13,981 nucleotides of DNA from Clostridia bacterium (GCA_017503945.1 JAFVSB010000128.1:1-13981), one strand, 5' to 3'. Counted from the stretch's first letter, positions 6,614 through 13,856 are shown. Program-made: numbers and translations. The notes: generated by a model from the letters alone, not told the origin.

Positions 6614-7615
6614 TTATTGTTCGTTCCATATTTCAATGAGCTTTTGGGCAATCTGCACGGCGTTTGTTGCGGCGCCTTTTCTGATGTTGTCGGCAACAAC
6701 CCAGAGGTTTACACCCGAGTCAACGCTTTCGTCTCTTCTGATGCGGCCCACATAGGTTTCGTTGGTGCCTGCAGCATCAAGAGCGAGAGGATACACATTG
6801 TTTTCGGGGTCATCCTTGATGATGACGCCGGGTGCCTTAGCAAGCACTTCTTTGAGCTCGTCAAGGTCAAAATCGTTGTGGAATTCAACGTTGATGGATT
6901 CACTGTGGCTGTCAAACACAGGCACACGCACAGTAGTGGCAGTGATGCGGATAGAATCGTCACCAAGTATTTTTCTTGTTTCGTTTACCATCTTCATTTC
7001 CTCTTTGGTGTAGCCATTGGGGAGGAAAGAATCAATGTGAGGCAAGCAGTTTCCGGCAATGGGGTGGGGGAACTTTTTGGGAGCTTCGCCCTTAAGACCG
7101 TTTTCAAGGTCCTGATAGCCTGCCAGACCTGCGCCTGACACTGCCTGATATGTAGAATATACCACTCTCTTGATTTTGTATGCATCGTGGAGGGGCTTAA
7201 GAGCTACCATAGCCTGAATTGTAGAGCAGTTGGGGTTGGCAATGATGCCTTTGTTCCATCTGATATCATCGGGGTTAACCTCGGGCACAACGAGAGGAAC
7301 TTTGGGGTCCATTCTCCAAGCACTTGAGTTGTCAATTACAACCACACCCTTTGATGCGGCAATGGGGGCAAATTTTTCACTTGTGGAGCCGCCTGCAGAA
7401 AAGAGTGCAATGTCGATATCTTTGTCAAAGGAAGTTTCTGTGAGCTCTTCAATCACATATTCCTTGCCCATGAACTGAATTTTCTGACCTGCGCTGCGGC
7501 TTGAAGCCATGAGATAGTAGTTTTCAACAGGGAGCTGCATTTCTTCGAGCACTTTAAGGAAGGTTCTTCCTACCATGCCTGTGGCACCTACTACTGCAAC
7601 GTTATACTTTTTCAT
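6614..7615 (-). CDS. asd: Aspartate-semialdehyde dehydrogenase (Asd)
   Basis: Reduces aspartyl phosphate to aspartate semialdehyde with NADPH, supplying both DapA and the threonine/methionine branch. At 333 residues it matches the short Gram-positive-type enzymes. It has the nucleotide loop GATGMVG (10-16), the nucleophile Cys130 in NPNCST, the AVSGAGLAGYQ region (158-168), and His237 in VPVFDSHSESINVEF as the likely catalytic base. The ATG at 7615 sits 8 bases after GGAGG (7628-7624); an in-frame TTG at 7630 overlaps that site and is rejected. It is the first gene of the asd-dapA-dapB operon. Its 5' leader of roughly 280 bases carries a lysine riboswitch and terminator. No aspartokinase gene is present in the window, so the first pathway step must be encoded elsewhere. 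Confidence 0.97.
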   Translation of the reverse strand: MKKYNVAVVGATGMVGRTFLKVLEEMQLPVENYYLMASSRSAGQKIQFMGKEYVIEELTETSFDKDIDIALFSAGGSTSEKFAPIAASKGVVVIDNSSAWRMDPKVPLVVPEVNPDDIRWNKGIIANPNCSTIQAMVALKPLHDAYKIKRVVYSTYQAVSGAGLAGYQDLENGLKGEAPKKFPHPIAGNCLPHIDSFLPNGYTKEEMKMVNETRKILGDDSIRITATTVRVPVFDSHSESINVEFHNDFDLDELKEVLAKAPGVIIKDDPENNVYPLALDAAGTNETYVGRIRRDESVDSGVNLWVVADNIRKGAATNAVQIAQKLIEIWNEQ

Positions 7616-7645
7616 TTTGAATACCTCCAAAAATTATTTTTTAAT

Positions 7646-7672
7646 AAAAAAACCGGTTTATCAAAAAACCGG
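7646..7672 (-). terminator. Riboswitch-controlled transcription terminator ahead of asd
   Basis: On the minus strand CCGGTTT (7672-7666) pairs with AAACCGG (7659-7653) around a 6-base loop, followed by seven T (7652-7646). This is a classic intrinsic terminator. It lies between the lysine aptamer and the asd Shine-Dalgarno, about 50 bases beyond the aptamer. It must be bypassed for asd to be transcribed, so it is the likely output of the riboswitch. Confidence 0.88.
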
Positions 7673-7720
7673 GTGTGCACAAATGAAAGCCTTGGCTGAC
7701 AAAAACAGCCTTACTTTTAC

Positions 7721-7881
7721 GATAGCACTCCGCCCGGGGGCGACAGTCATACGGCTGTTGACCGCACAACCAGCAATGCCCTTGGCAGGCGGACACGCTT
7801 CGGCACCATCACCTTTTGCACAGCTTCGCCAAACTCTGCCGTTTTCCGCTGTGCTACTCATTGAAAAGTGCGCCTCTATCT
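7721..7881 (-). promoter_or_regulatory. Lysine riboswitch (L box) aptamer
   Basis: Read on the minus strand, the leader begins AGATAGAGGCGCAC (7881-7868), followed by the conserved GAGTAG, and ends in GGAGTGCTATC (ending at 7721), so GATAG and CTATC close helix P1. P2 forms from GCACAGC and GCTGTGC. The conserved core GCCGAAG follows. P4 forms around GCTGGTTG and CAACAGC, and P5 around CGCC and GGCG before the conserved GTGCTATC. These match the L-box family known to bind lysine. Placement between a strong promoter and asd-dapA-dapB fits a lysine-OFF switch, with the terminator at 7672-7646 as output. A further hairpin, GGCTG/CAGCC at 7710-7694, lies between aptamer and terminator. The 7616-8035 gap contains only this leader and the divergent promoters. 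Confidence 0.93.
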
Positions 7882-7904
7882 GATTATATTAAAATATTAC
7901 AATA

Positions 7905-7933
7905 ATGATAACATTTGTTGCATAATCTGTCAA
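7905..7933 (-). promoter_or_regulatory. Sigma-A promoter of the asd-dapA-dapB operon
   Basis: Minus-strand TTGACA (7933-7928), a 17-bp spacer, then TATCAT (7910-7905). This is a perfect -35 and a five-of-six -10 at ideal spacing. Initiation would fall near 7898, about 17 bases before the start of the lysine aptamer, which is just where a riboswitch transcript should begin. Confidence 0.88.
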
Positions 7934-7956
7934 TATGTATTTTATACACATTTTAC

Positions 7957-7985
7957 TTGAAAAATAACTCTTTTTCTGTTATTAT
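7957..7985 (+). promoter_or_regulatory. Sigma-A promoter of the SpoIID-domain gene (queA-tgt operon)
   Basis: TTGAAA (7957-7962), a 17-bp spacer, then TATTAT (7980-7985). This is a good vegetative-type promoter pointing away from the lysine operon, about 45 bases before the GGAGG of the next gene. Its -35 is 23 bp from the -35 of the divergent lysine promoter. The sequence favours the primary sigma factor over a sporulation-specific one. Confidence 0.72.
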
Positions 7986-8035
7986 ATTAGCAGTAATGCT
8001 TAGTGTGACAGGATTCGAACTACACGGAGGATAAA

Positions 8036-9367
8036 ATGAAAAGATATTTTTTAAAAATAGTTGTCGCTTTGATGCTTATTCTTTCGGTATCAGCAATTTC
8101 ATCATATGCTCTCGACCCAAAATATGAAACGGTAAAAATAGGCCTTAGCTTTGGCACCTCTGCCAAAGCCAAGGTCACAGTGGCTTCCATCGGTGGCTTT
8201 GATGCAGGCTATATGGATGGCTCAAGCTTTGTGGGCGCAGGCTTTGGTTTTGGCGAAGTCACCTTGGATGTGGCACCGTCGGGCACAGCGGCAATTCTCA
8301 TAAACGGCATCTCCTACGATATCACAGCCGGCAATTTTGCGCTTCTTCCGTTGAATGGCGAGGTCAACATTGACGGCAGCGTGTATCGTGGTGGAGTTGA
8401 GTTTATTATCGATGAAAACGGCATGCTCACTGTAATTAATTTTGTAAATATCAATGACTACATAGCAGGTGTTGTGGGCAAGGAGATGAGCCCGTCGTGG
8501 CACATTGAAGCCCTCAAAGCTCAGGCGGTTTGCGCCCGAAGCTACACCATCACCACCTGGAATAAGCACGCTTCTTTGGGCTTCAATCTTTGCGCCACAC
8601 AGGATTGTCAGGTATATCAGGGCATCTCGGGCGAAAGTGAGTCTACCATACAGGCCGCTGAGGAAACTAAAGATGAGGTGATAATGTATGGCTCGTCAGT
8701 TGCCGAGGCGCTTTATTCATCATCTTGCGGCGGTTCTACTGCCTATGCAAAATATGTGTGGGGAAATGATGTACCATATCTTCAGGCAAAGGCAGACCCC
8801 TACGAATCACTCACCGATAACCCCCGCGCATCATGGACGGCTACCCTCACCAAAGAGAAGATAAAAGAAAAGCTTGCCTCAAGCGAGATTGATATTGGCG
8901 ACATCACCGACATGAAGGTCACAGGTGCCGATGAATTTGGCAGGACCTATGAGGTCACAATATATGGCACCGAAGGCACACATGTGCTCAAAAATGACCG
9001 CACCCGAACCTACTTTGGGCTATATAGTCAAAAATACACCATCACTCCATCGGGCGGCAGTGCGCCTGAAGAGCAGCCGCTTTATGCCATAGGTGCTAAA
9101 GGTGTGAAAAAACTTGGTGCCTACACCATCAAGGGCTCCAAAGCAGTGCAGACCCTTGTGGACAATTTCCACATAAAAAGCTCGGCTTCTACAATGCTCT
9201 ATGCTCCGTCTGCCGAAGTGACCGACTTTGATTCATTTGTTATCAACGGTGCAGGCTGGGGGCATGGTATAGGTATGAGCCAATATGGCGCCAAAGGCAT
9301 GGCAGAGCAGGGGCACAGCTATGAAGATATCCTCACATTCTACTATCAGGGTGTAGAACTCAAATAA
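8036..9367 (+). CDS. Secreted SpoIID/LytB-domain protein (probable peptidoglycan lytic transglycosylase)
   Basis: A 443-residue exported protein, longer than B. subtilis SpoIID (about 340). It has a signal peptide at 1-25, probably cleaved after SSYA. The SpoIID domain has its core at INDYIAGVVGKEMSPSWHIEALKAQAVCARSY (139-170). Glu150 aligns with the acid reported as catalytic in SpoIID, which cleaves glycan strands from which stem peptides have been removed. His178, Cys186 and Cys191 lie in the segment that binds zinc in a studied clostridial SpoIID. SSSCGGST (228-235) is also typical. The C-terminus carries GAGWGHGIGMSQYGAKGMA, the family signature, with an insertion before it (about 345-405). 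GGAGG (8026-8030) is 5 bases before the ATG. It is followed by queA and tgt, with no SpoIIQ or SpoIIP. A vegetative-type promoter and this setting leave open whether it acts in sporulation or in general wall turnover. Confidence 0.9.
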   Translation: MKRYFLKIVVALMLILSVSAISSYALDPKYETVKIGLSFGTSAKAKVTVASIGGFDAGYMDGSSFVGAGFGFGEVTLDVAPSGTAAILINGISYDITAGNFALLPLNGEVNIDGSVYRGGVEFIIDENGMLTVINFVNINDYIAGVVGKEMSPSWHIEALKAQAVCARSYTITTWNKHASLGFNLCATQDCQVYQGISGESESTIQAAEETKDEVIMYGSSVAEALYSSSCGGSTAYAKYVWGNDVPYLQAKADPYESLTDNPRASWTATLTKEKIKEKLASSEIDIGDITDMKVTGADEFGRTYEVTIYGTEGTHVLKNDRTRTYFGLYSQKYTITPSGGSAPEEQPLYAIGAKGVKKLGAYTIKGSKAVQTLVDNFHIKSSASTMLYAPSAEVTDFDSFVINGAGWGHGIGMSQYGAKGMAEQGHSYEDILTFYYQGVELK

Positions 9368-9387
9368 TAAGGAGAGTGCAAACAACT

Positions 9388-10413
9388 TTGAAAACAAGCG
9401 ATTTTTTCTATGAATTGCCGCCTGAGCTTATAGCGCAGACTCCTCTTGCCGACAGGGCATCGTCGAGACTTCTTGTGCTCGGCAAAAATGACGGCAGTAT
9501 AGAACACAAGCATTTTTATGATATAATTGACTATCTCAGAGCAGGCGATTGTCTCGTGCTCAATGACACCCGTGTGATTCCTGCTCGACTCATCGGCGAA
9601 AAGCTGGGCACAGGTGCGAGGGTGGAGTTTTTGCTTCTCAGTCGCAAATCCGAGCGCGAATGGGAGGTAATTTTAAAACCTGGCAAAAAATGTAAACCCG
9701 GAGTGAAGGTTTCATTTGGCGGCGGCAAGCTTATTGCCGAAATCAAAGAAACCGTCAACGACGGTAACCGTATAGTGAGCTTTGAATATGACGGGCTTTT
9801 TGAAAATGTGCTTGATGAGCTCGGCGAAATGCCTCTTCCACCATATATTACCCAAAAGCTTGCCGACCGAGACCGCTATCAGACGGTTTACTCGCGCCAC
9901 ACAGGCTCGGCAGCCGCACCCACTGCAGGGTTGCACTTTACTGCCGAGCTGTTAGAGCAAATCAAAGCCAAGGGAGTGCACATTGCCTATGTGACTTTGC
10001 ATGTGGGGCTTGGTACTTTCCGTCCGGTGAAGGTTGATGATGTGGAAAATCACAAAATGCACTCAGAATTCTACACCATCACCTCCGATACTGCCCGAAT
10101 CATAAACGAGGCAAGGCAAAACGGCGGCAGGGTTATCTGTGTGGGTACCACATCGACCCGTGTGCTCGAAACCGTTGCCACATCTGACGGCACTGTGAGC
10201 GAGGCAAGCGGCTGGACCGACATCTTCATCTACCCACCATACCGCTTCAAATGCGTCGATTGCCTCATCACCAATTTTCATCTTCCCGAATCCACTCTGC
10301 TCATGCTTGTGAGTGCGATTTCATCAAAGGAGATTATCATGAAAGCATATGCCGAAGCTGTCGAACAAAAATATCGCTTTTTCAGCTTTGGTGATGCTAT
10401 GTTTATATCATAA
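9388..10413 (+). CDS. queA: S-adenosylmethionine:tRNA ribosyltransferase-isomerase (QueA)
   Basis: Transfers and rearranges the ribose of S-adenosylmethionine onto preQ1 in tRNA to make epoxyqueuosine. From the TTG at 9388 it is 341 residues, matching B. subtilis QueA, and starts MKTSDFFYELPPELIAQ as the family does. Other signatures are LVLNDTRVIPARL (56-68), HTGSAAAPTAGLHFT, LHVGLGTFRPV, KMHSEFYTI, VGTTSTRVLE and TNFHLPESTLLMLVSA. The start is a judgement. AAGGAG (9369-9374) is 13 bases before the TTG, rather long, but only 1 base before an in-frame GTG at 9376, which is too close to work well. The gene lies 20 bases after the SpoIID-domain gene and 39 bases before tgt, whose product acts just before it in the same pathway. 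Confidence 0.96.
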   Translation: MKTSDFFYELPPELIAQTPLADRASSRLLVLGKNDGSIEHKHFYDIIDYLRAGDCLVLNDTRVIPARLIGEKLGTGARVEFLLLSRKSEREWEVILKPGKKCKPGVKVSFGGGKLIAEIKETVNDGNRIVSFEYDGLFENVLDELGEMPLPPYITQKLADRDRYQTVYSRHTGSAAAPTAGLHFTAELLEQIKAKGVHIAYVTLHVGLGTFRPVKVDDVENHKMHSEFYTITSDTARIINEARQNGGRVICVGTTSTRVLETVATSDGTVSEASGWTDIFIYPPYRFKCVDCLITNFHLPESTLLMLVSAISSKEIIMKAYAEAVEQKYRFFSFGDAMFIS

Positions 10414-10452
10414 AATATACAACGGCCATTTATTCCGAAAGGACAACACGCA

Positions 10453-11583
10453 ATGTTTAAACTCATAAAAAAATACGGCAATGCCCGCAGAGGTACCTTT
10501 ACCACCGTGCATGGTGAGATTCAGACTCCCGTGTTTATGAATGTGGGCACTATTGCTGCCATCAAGGGTGCAGTTTCCACCATGGATCTCAAAGAAATCG
10601 GCTGTCAGGTCGAACTTTCCAACACCTACCATCTCCATGTGCGCCCTGGTGACAAGCTCATTAAAGAGCTTGGCGGACTTCACAAATTCATGAACTGGGA
10701 TCGCCCCATTCTCACCGACAGCGGCGGATTTCAGGTGTTCTCGCTTGCAGGTCTTCGCAAGATAACCGAAGAAGGTGTAAATTTTAATTCACACATAGAC
10801 GGCCGCAAGATTTTTATGGGCCCTGAGGAAAGCATGCAGATTCAATCAAACCTTGCTTCCACCATAGCCATGGCTTTTGATGAATGTGTGGCTTTGCCTG
10901 CCCAGTATTCATATGCCAAAAAATCTCACGAGCGCACAATCCGCTGGCTGGAACGCTGCAAAATTGAAATGGACAGGCTCAACTCCCTGCCCGATACCAT
11001 CAACCCCCATCAGATGCTCTTTGGCATCAATCAGGGTGCCACCTTTGATGACCTGCGCATAGAAAACATGAAGACCATAGCGGGCTTCGACCTCGACGGC
11101 TACGCCATTGGTGGTCTGGCAGTAGGGGAGACTCATGAGGAAATGTATCATATCCTTGATGTTACTTTGCCCTTTGCGCCCGAAAACAAGCCCCGCTATC
11201 TCATGGGTGTGGGCACTCCCATCAATATTTTGGAAGCGGTAGACAGAGGCATCGACTTTTTCGATTGTGTAATGCCAAGCCGCAATGCGCGTCATTGTCA
11301 TCTCTTTACAAGCGAGGGACAGATGAACCTCAAAAACGAAAAATTTGAGCGCGATACCCGCCCGATTGATGTCAATTGCTCATGCCCTGCATGCCGCAAC
11401 TATTCAAGGGCATATATACGCCATCTCTTCAAAGCCAAAGAAATGCTCGCAATGCGCCTGTGTGTGCTCCACAACCTGTATTTCTATAACAATCTCATGG
11501 CAGAAATCCGCGATGCAATTGAGCGTGATGCATACAAATCATTCAAAGAGGAAAAAATTGAAATATATTCCAAACGAGTATAA
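10453..11583 (+). CDS. tgt: Queuine/preQ1 tRNA-guanine transglycosylase (Tgt)
   Basis: Swaps guanine 34 of the wobble position in Asn, Asp, His and Tyr tRNAs for preQ1, the substrate QueA then modifies. At 376 residues it is almost the same length as the E. coli enzyme. It has Asp89 in LTDSGGFQVFSL, GFDLDGYAIGGLAVGE (211-226) in the base-binding pocket, and the nucleophile Asp271 in DCVMPSRNARH. The zinc site is Cys309, Cys311 and Cys314 in CSCPAC, with His340 in LCVLHNLYFY. The ATG is preceded by AAGGA (10439-10443) at 9-base spacing. It forms an operon with queA. No preQ1 synthesis genes (queC, D, E, F) and no queG or queH are in the window, so those steps are elsewhere or preQ1 is imported. 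Confidence 0.97.
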   Translation: MFKLIKKYGNARRGTFTTVHGEIQTPVFMNVGTIAAIKGAVSTMDLKEIGCQVELSNTYHLHVRPGDKLIKELGGLHKFMNWDRPILTDSGGFQVFSLAGLRKITEEGVNFNSHIDGRKIFMGPEESMQIQSNLASTIAMAFDECVALPAQYSYAKKSHERTIRWLERCKIEMDRLNSLPDTINPHQMLFGINQGATFDDLRIENMKTIAGFDLDGYAIGGLAVGETHEEMYHILDVTLPFAPENKPRYLMGVGTPINILEAVDRGIDFFDCVMPSRNARHCHLFTSEGQMNLKNEKFERDTRPIDVNCSCPACRNYSRAYIRHLFKAKEMLAMRLCVLHNLYFYNNLMAEIRDAIERDAYKSFKEEKIEIYSKRV

Positions 11584-11590
11584 AAAGGTG

Positions 11591-11619
11591 TTGCAATTTT
11601 TAGTATCATAGTGTATAAT
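11591..11619 (+). promoter_or_regulatory. Sigma-A promoter upstream of yajC
   Basis: TTGCAA (11591-11596), a 17-bp spacer, then a perfect TATAAT (11614-11619). It lies 8 bases after the tgt stop. Initiation would fall near 11626, giving a very short leader to the yajC GGAGG at 11640-11644. It should let the secretion genes be transcribed independently of queA-tgt. No terminator was seen between tgt and yajC, so read-through is also likely. Confidence 0.85.
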
Positions 11620-11651
11620 TATAATATTAATTTTAATCTGGAGGTAGTTTA

Positions 11652-12038
11652 ATGAACTTTTTTGAACTCACAGCTTATGCAGCACCCCAAGCTGCTCAGC
11701 CTCAGACTGCAGGCTCCATGATCAGCATGTTTCTTCCATTCATCATTATCATAGGTGTAATGTACTTCCTTATGATAAGACCTCAGAAGAAAAAAGAAAA
11801 ACTCAAACAGGAAATGCTCTCTCAGCTCATTGTGGGTGACAAAATCCTCACAATCGGCGGTATTCATGGCAAAATTGTTTCCATCAAAGGTGACAATCTC
11901 ATCATCGAAACAGGCAAGCCCTCTGAGCCATCAACTTTAAAAATTGCTCGTTGGGCAATCAGTGAGGTTACCAAACCCGGTGACGAAAACTCGGCTCCCG
12001 CCGCTGCAACCGAAGCTGATGCAGATGACGAAGAATAA
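11652..12038 (+). CDS. yajC: Preprotein translocase accessory subunit YajC
   Basis: Small membrane subunit associated with SecD-SecF, which assist SecYEG-dependent export. The 128 residues begin with a short Ala/Gln-rich outer segment, then one membrane helix (about 23-42, MISMFLPFIIIIGVMYFLMI), then the family signature RPQKKKEK (43-50). A compact cytosolic domain follows, with VGDKILTIGGIHGKIVSI (61-78). The tail is acidic and Ala-rich (EADADDEE). GGAGG at 11640-11644 is 7 bases before the ATG. Its own promoter lies just upstream, and secD and the secF start follow after one small membrane gene. The family is easily recognised. Confidence 0.95.
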   Translation: MNFFELTAYAAPQAAQPQTAGSMISMFLPFIIIIGVMYFLMIRPQKKKEKLKQEMLSQLIVGDKILTIGGIHGKIVSIKGDNLIIETGKPSEPSTLKIARWAISEVTKPGDENSAPAAATEADADDEE

Positions 12039-12063
12039 TACGTTTTTTGCATATTAACAATTA

Positions 12064-12098
12064 CCTCCGAATATTTATTAAACAAAAATATTCGGAGG
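12064..12098 (+). promoter_or_regulatory. Perfect 13-bp hairpin covering the Shine-Dalgarno of the next gene
   Basis: CCTCCGAATATTT (12064-12076) is the exact reverse complement of AAATATTCGGAGG (12086-12098), with a 9-base loop. The right arm contains the GGAGG that serves the GTG start at 12107 (GGAGGG 12094-12099, 7-base spacing), so the folded RNA would hide the ribosome binding site. The following bases, GATTTATTGTG, are only modestly T-rich, so it is at best a weak terminator of yajC. Masking of translation initiation is inferred from structure alone. Confidence 0.75.
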
Positions 12099-12106
12099 GA
12101 TTTATT

Positions 12107-12511
12107 GTGTCAGAACCAATTTCCGCCTCTGCCGTTTTTGGTGCAGGCTCAATCTTCAAAGGCATCAAATTTATTATTGTGTCATATGTTGTTTCTCTTG
12201 TTATGATTGCTCTTTTGTCGGCTCTCATTGTTTACACTTCGCTTCCCGAGGCATTTTGCGCTCCGGCGGTGCGCATCATCACCTTTTTCGGTGCGTTTTT
12301 GTCGGCGCTTCTCACCACACGAAGTGCGGGCAGTCGCGGCTGGCTTTTGGGTGCGGCAAGCGGTGCAGCCAACATCATGCTCCTCATTCTCTTGGGCATG
12401 GCGCTCATGGGCGGCAAGATGATTTCTGCCTCAAACCTTCTTATGATACTGTTTGGCGCAGTAGCAGGCATGGCAGGCGGCATAGTGGGAGTAAACATCC
12501 AAAAAAACTGA
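12107..12511 (+). CDS. Small four-helix membrane protein of the TIGR04086/YrzE type
   Basis: A 134-residue, almost wholly hydrophobic protein with four predicted membrane helices: about 18-42, 52-70, 78-100 and 108-130. It has Gly/Ala-rich helices (GAASGAANIM, FGAVAGMAGGIVG). Size, helix count and position between yajC and secD fit the uncharacterised clostridial membrane family TIGR04086. This is recalled from family knowledge, not from a search, and no biochemical function is known to me. The GTG at 12107 is chosen because GGAGGG lies 7 bases upstream; an ATG at 12047 would place the hairpin inside the coding region and add a poorly hydrophobic N-terminus. Its Shine-Dalgarno is buried in the 13-bp hairpin just upstream, so its output may be set separately from yajC and secD. 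Confidence 0.8.
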   Translation: MSEPISASAVFGAGSIFKGIKFIIVSYVVSLVMIALLSALIVYTSLPEAFCAPAVRIITFFGAFLSALLTTRSAGSRGWLLGAASGAANIMLLILLGMALMGGKMISASNLLMILFGAVAGMAGGIVGVNIQKN

Positions 12512-12552
12512 CACACAGTCAATACATAGCTCTGTCTGGCAGATAGGGTTAT

Positions 12553-12561
12553 TGATATACT
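12553..12561 (+). promoter_or_regulatory. Possible extended -10 promoter ahead of secD
   Basis: TG-A-TATACT (12553-12561) fits an extended -10 element 18 bases before the secD AAGGAGG. No convincing -35 is seen at the right distance (TGTCTG at 12533-12538). The 80-base gap between the membrane gene and secD is otherwise empty. This is a weak call; secD may simply be transcribed from the yajC promoter. Confidence 0.3.
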
Positions 12562-12591
12562 TTGCTACACAAAACTTAAGGAGGATTACCA

Positions 12592-13839
12592 ATGAAAGCA
12601 AAAAGTATAACAAAATTTGCTGCAGTATGTGTTATTATTGCTATTTTGGCATATGTAGCAGCATTTGGTGTAGAAATTATGGGTAAGTATATACCGGCTT
12701 CATTTGATGAAGAATTTGGTATCAAAAAAGGTTTTGACCTTGCAGGTGGTTCGGTTATCGTGTTTGAACCCAAAGTGGAAGACCTTGGCACCGTTACCGA
12801 AGAGCAGATTGAAGCAGCAGTTGCGGCTCTTCGTCTTCGTCTGGACAGCAACGGTCTCAATGAAGCCACTGTATCTGAGCAGGTGAGCGAAGATCAGAAA
12901 CGACTTCGTGTAGAAATTCCTGCAGTGACCGACCCCAACGAAGCTATCGAATATCTCGGCGCTATGGCAAGTCTTTCTTTTAAAGATCCCCAGGGCAACG
13001 AGGTTATAAACGGCACCCATGTAAAAGAAGCCGCACCTGTTACTCAGGATGGCCAAATCATGGTTCAGCTTCAGTTCACAGGCGAGGGTCAGTCTCTCTT
13101 TGCCGAGGCAACAGGCCGTCTCGTTGGTCAGCAGCTTTCCATCTATGTTGACAATGTGCTCATTTCAAGCCCCAATGTTAACGAAGCAATCAACAGTGAG
13201 ACCTGTGTTATCGAAGGTGACTTCGATGCCGAAACTGCAAAGCAGCTCGCCAACCAGATCAAATCGGGTACACTTCCCTTTGCACTCGAGCCCATCAGTC
13301 AGAACAGCGTAGGTGCTCAGCTTGGTGACGATGCTTTAAACAAGAGCCTTATCGCAGGCGGCATTGGTCTTATTTTGGTTATGCTCTACATGATAATAAT
13401 GTACAGAATGTGCGGCCTAGTTGCTGATATTGCCCTCGTTGGTTATATTGCAATTGTTGCACTCATTATCAATGGCTTCGGCATTCAGCTCACACTTCCC
13501 GGTATTGCAGGTATCATCCTCACCATCGGCACTGCAGTTGACGCCAATGTCATCATCTTTGAAAGAGTAAAAGAAGAAATCAAATCAGGTAAAACTCTCC
13601 GTGCTTCTGTAGATGCCGGCTTCAACCGTGCATTTTCAGCCATCATCGATGCCAACATCACAACCATCATTGCAGCTGTTGTGCTTTGGTATTTTGGCTC
13701 AGGCACAATCATCGGCTTTGCAAAAACCTTGTTCATCGGTACACTCGTGAGCATGTTCACAGCGATCTTTGTTACAAGATTCTTGCTTCGTCAGCTTGTT
13801 GGATTCGGCGCCAAGAATCCCAAGCTCTACAGTGCATAA
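12592..13839 (+). CDS. secD: Protein-export membrane protein SecD
   Basis: With SecF it uses the proton motive force to help pull exported proteins across the membrane. At 415 residues it is the compact Gram-positive form (E. coli SecD is about 615). It has an N-terminal membrane helix (about 8-28) and the signature GFDLAGGSVIVFE (47-59). The periplasmic P1 domain (about 60-245) contains IEAAVAALRLRLDSNGLNE and LANQIKSGTLPFALE. Five C-terminal helices (about 252-400) follow, with LPGIAGIILTIGTAVDANV (302-320) and IIFERVKEEI. Asp317 matches the conserved Asp needed for proton flow in E. coli SecD. AAGGAGG at 12579-12585 is 6 bases before the ATG. secF starts 17 bases after the stop. Unlike some Firmicutes, secD and secF are separate genes here. 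Confidence 0.97.
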   Translation: MKAKSITKFAAVCVIIAILAYVAAFGVEIMGKYIPASFDEEFGIKKGFDLAGGSVIVFEPKVEDLGTVTEEQIEAAVAALRLRLDSNGLNEATVSEQVSEDQKRLRVEIPAVTDPNEAIEYLGAMASLSFKDPQGNEVINGTHVKEAAPVTQDGQIMVQLQFTGEGQSLFAEATGRLVGQQLSIYVDNVLISSPNVNEAINSETCVIEGDFDAETAKQLANQIKSGTLPFALEPISQNSVGAQLGDDALNKSLIAGGIGLILVMLYMIIMYRMCGLVADIALVGYIAIVALIINGFGIQLTLPGIAGIILTIGTAVDANVIIFERVKEEIKSGKTLRASVDAGFNRAFSAIIDANITTIIAAVVLWYFGSGTIIGFAKTLFIGTLVSMFTAIFVTRFLLRQLVGFGAKNPKLYSA

Positions 13840-13856
13840 GAGGAGGGTTATAGAAT

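Noticed and set aside
6594..6629. ATG at 6629 as the dapA start
   Set aside because: It overlaps the end of asd, has no Shine-Dalgarno, and adds residues not seen in the family; GTG 6593 has a good site and gives the typical N-terminus.
7661..7861. 66-codon minus-strand open frame upstream of asd
   Set aside because: It lies across the lysine riboswitch and its linker, has no ribosome binding site, and is explained by RNA structure.
8011..8020. GGATTCGAAC, resembling the T-loop end of a tRNA, just before the SpoIID-domain gene
   Set aside because: Flanking bases do not form the 5-bp T stem on either strand and there is no acceptor or anticodon arm nearby.
12047..12106. ATG at 12047 as the start of the small membrane protein
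   Set aside because: It would translate through the hairpin and ignore the well-placed GGAGGG before GTG 12107.
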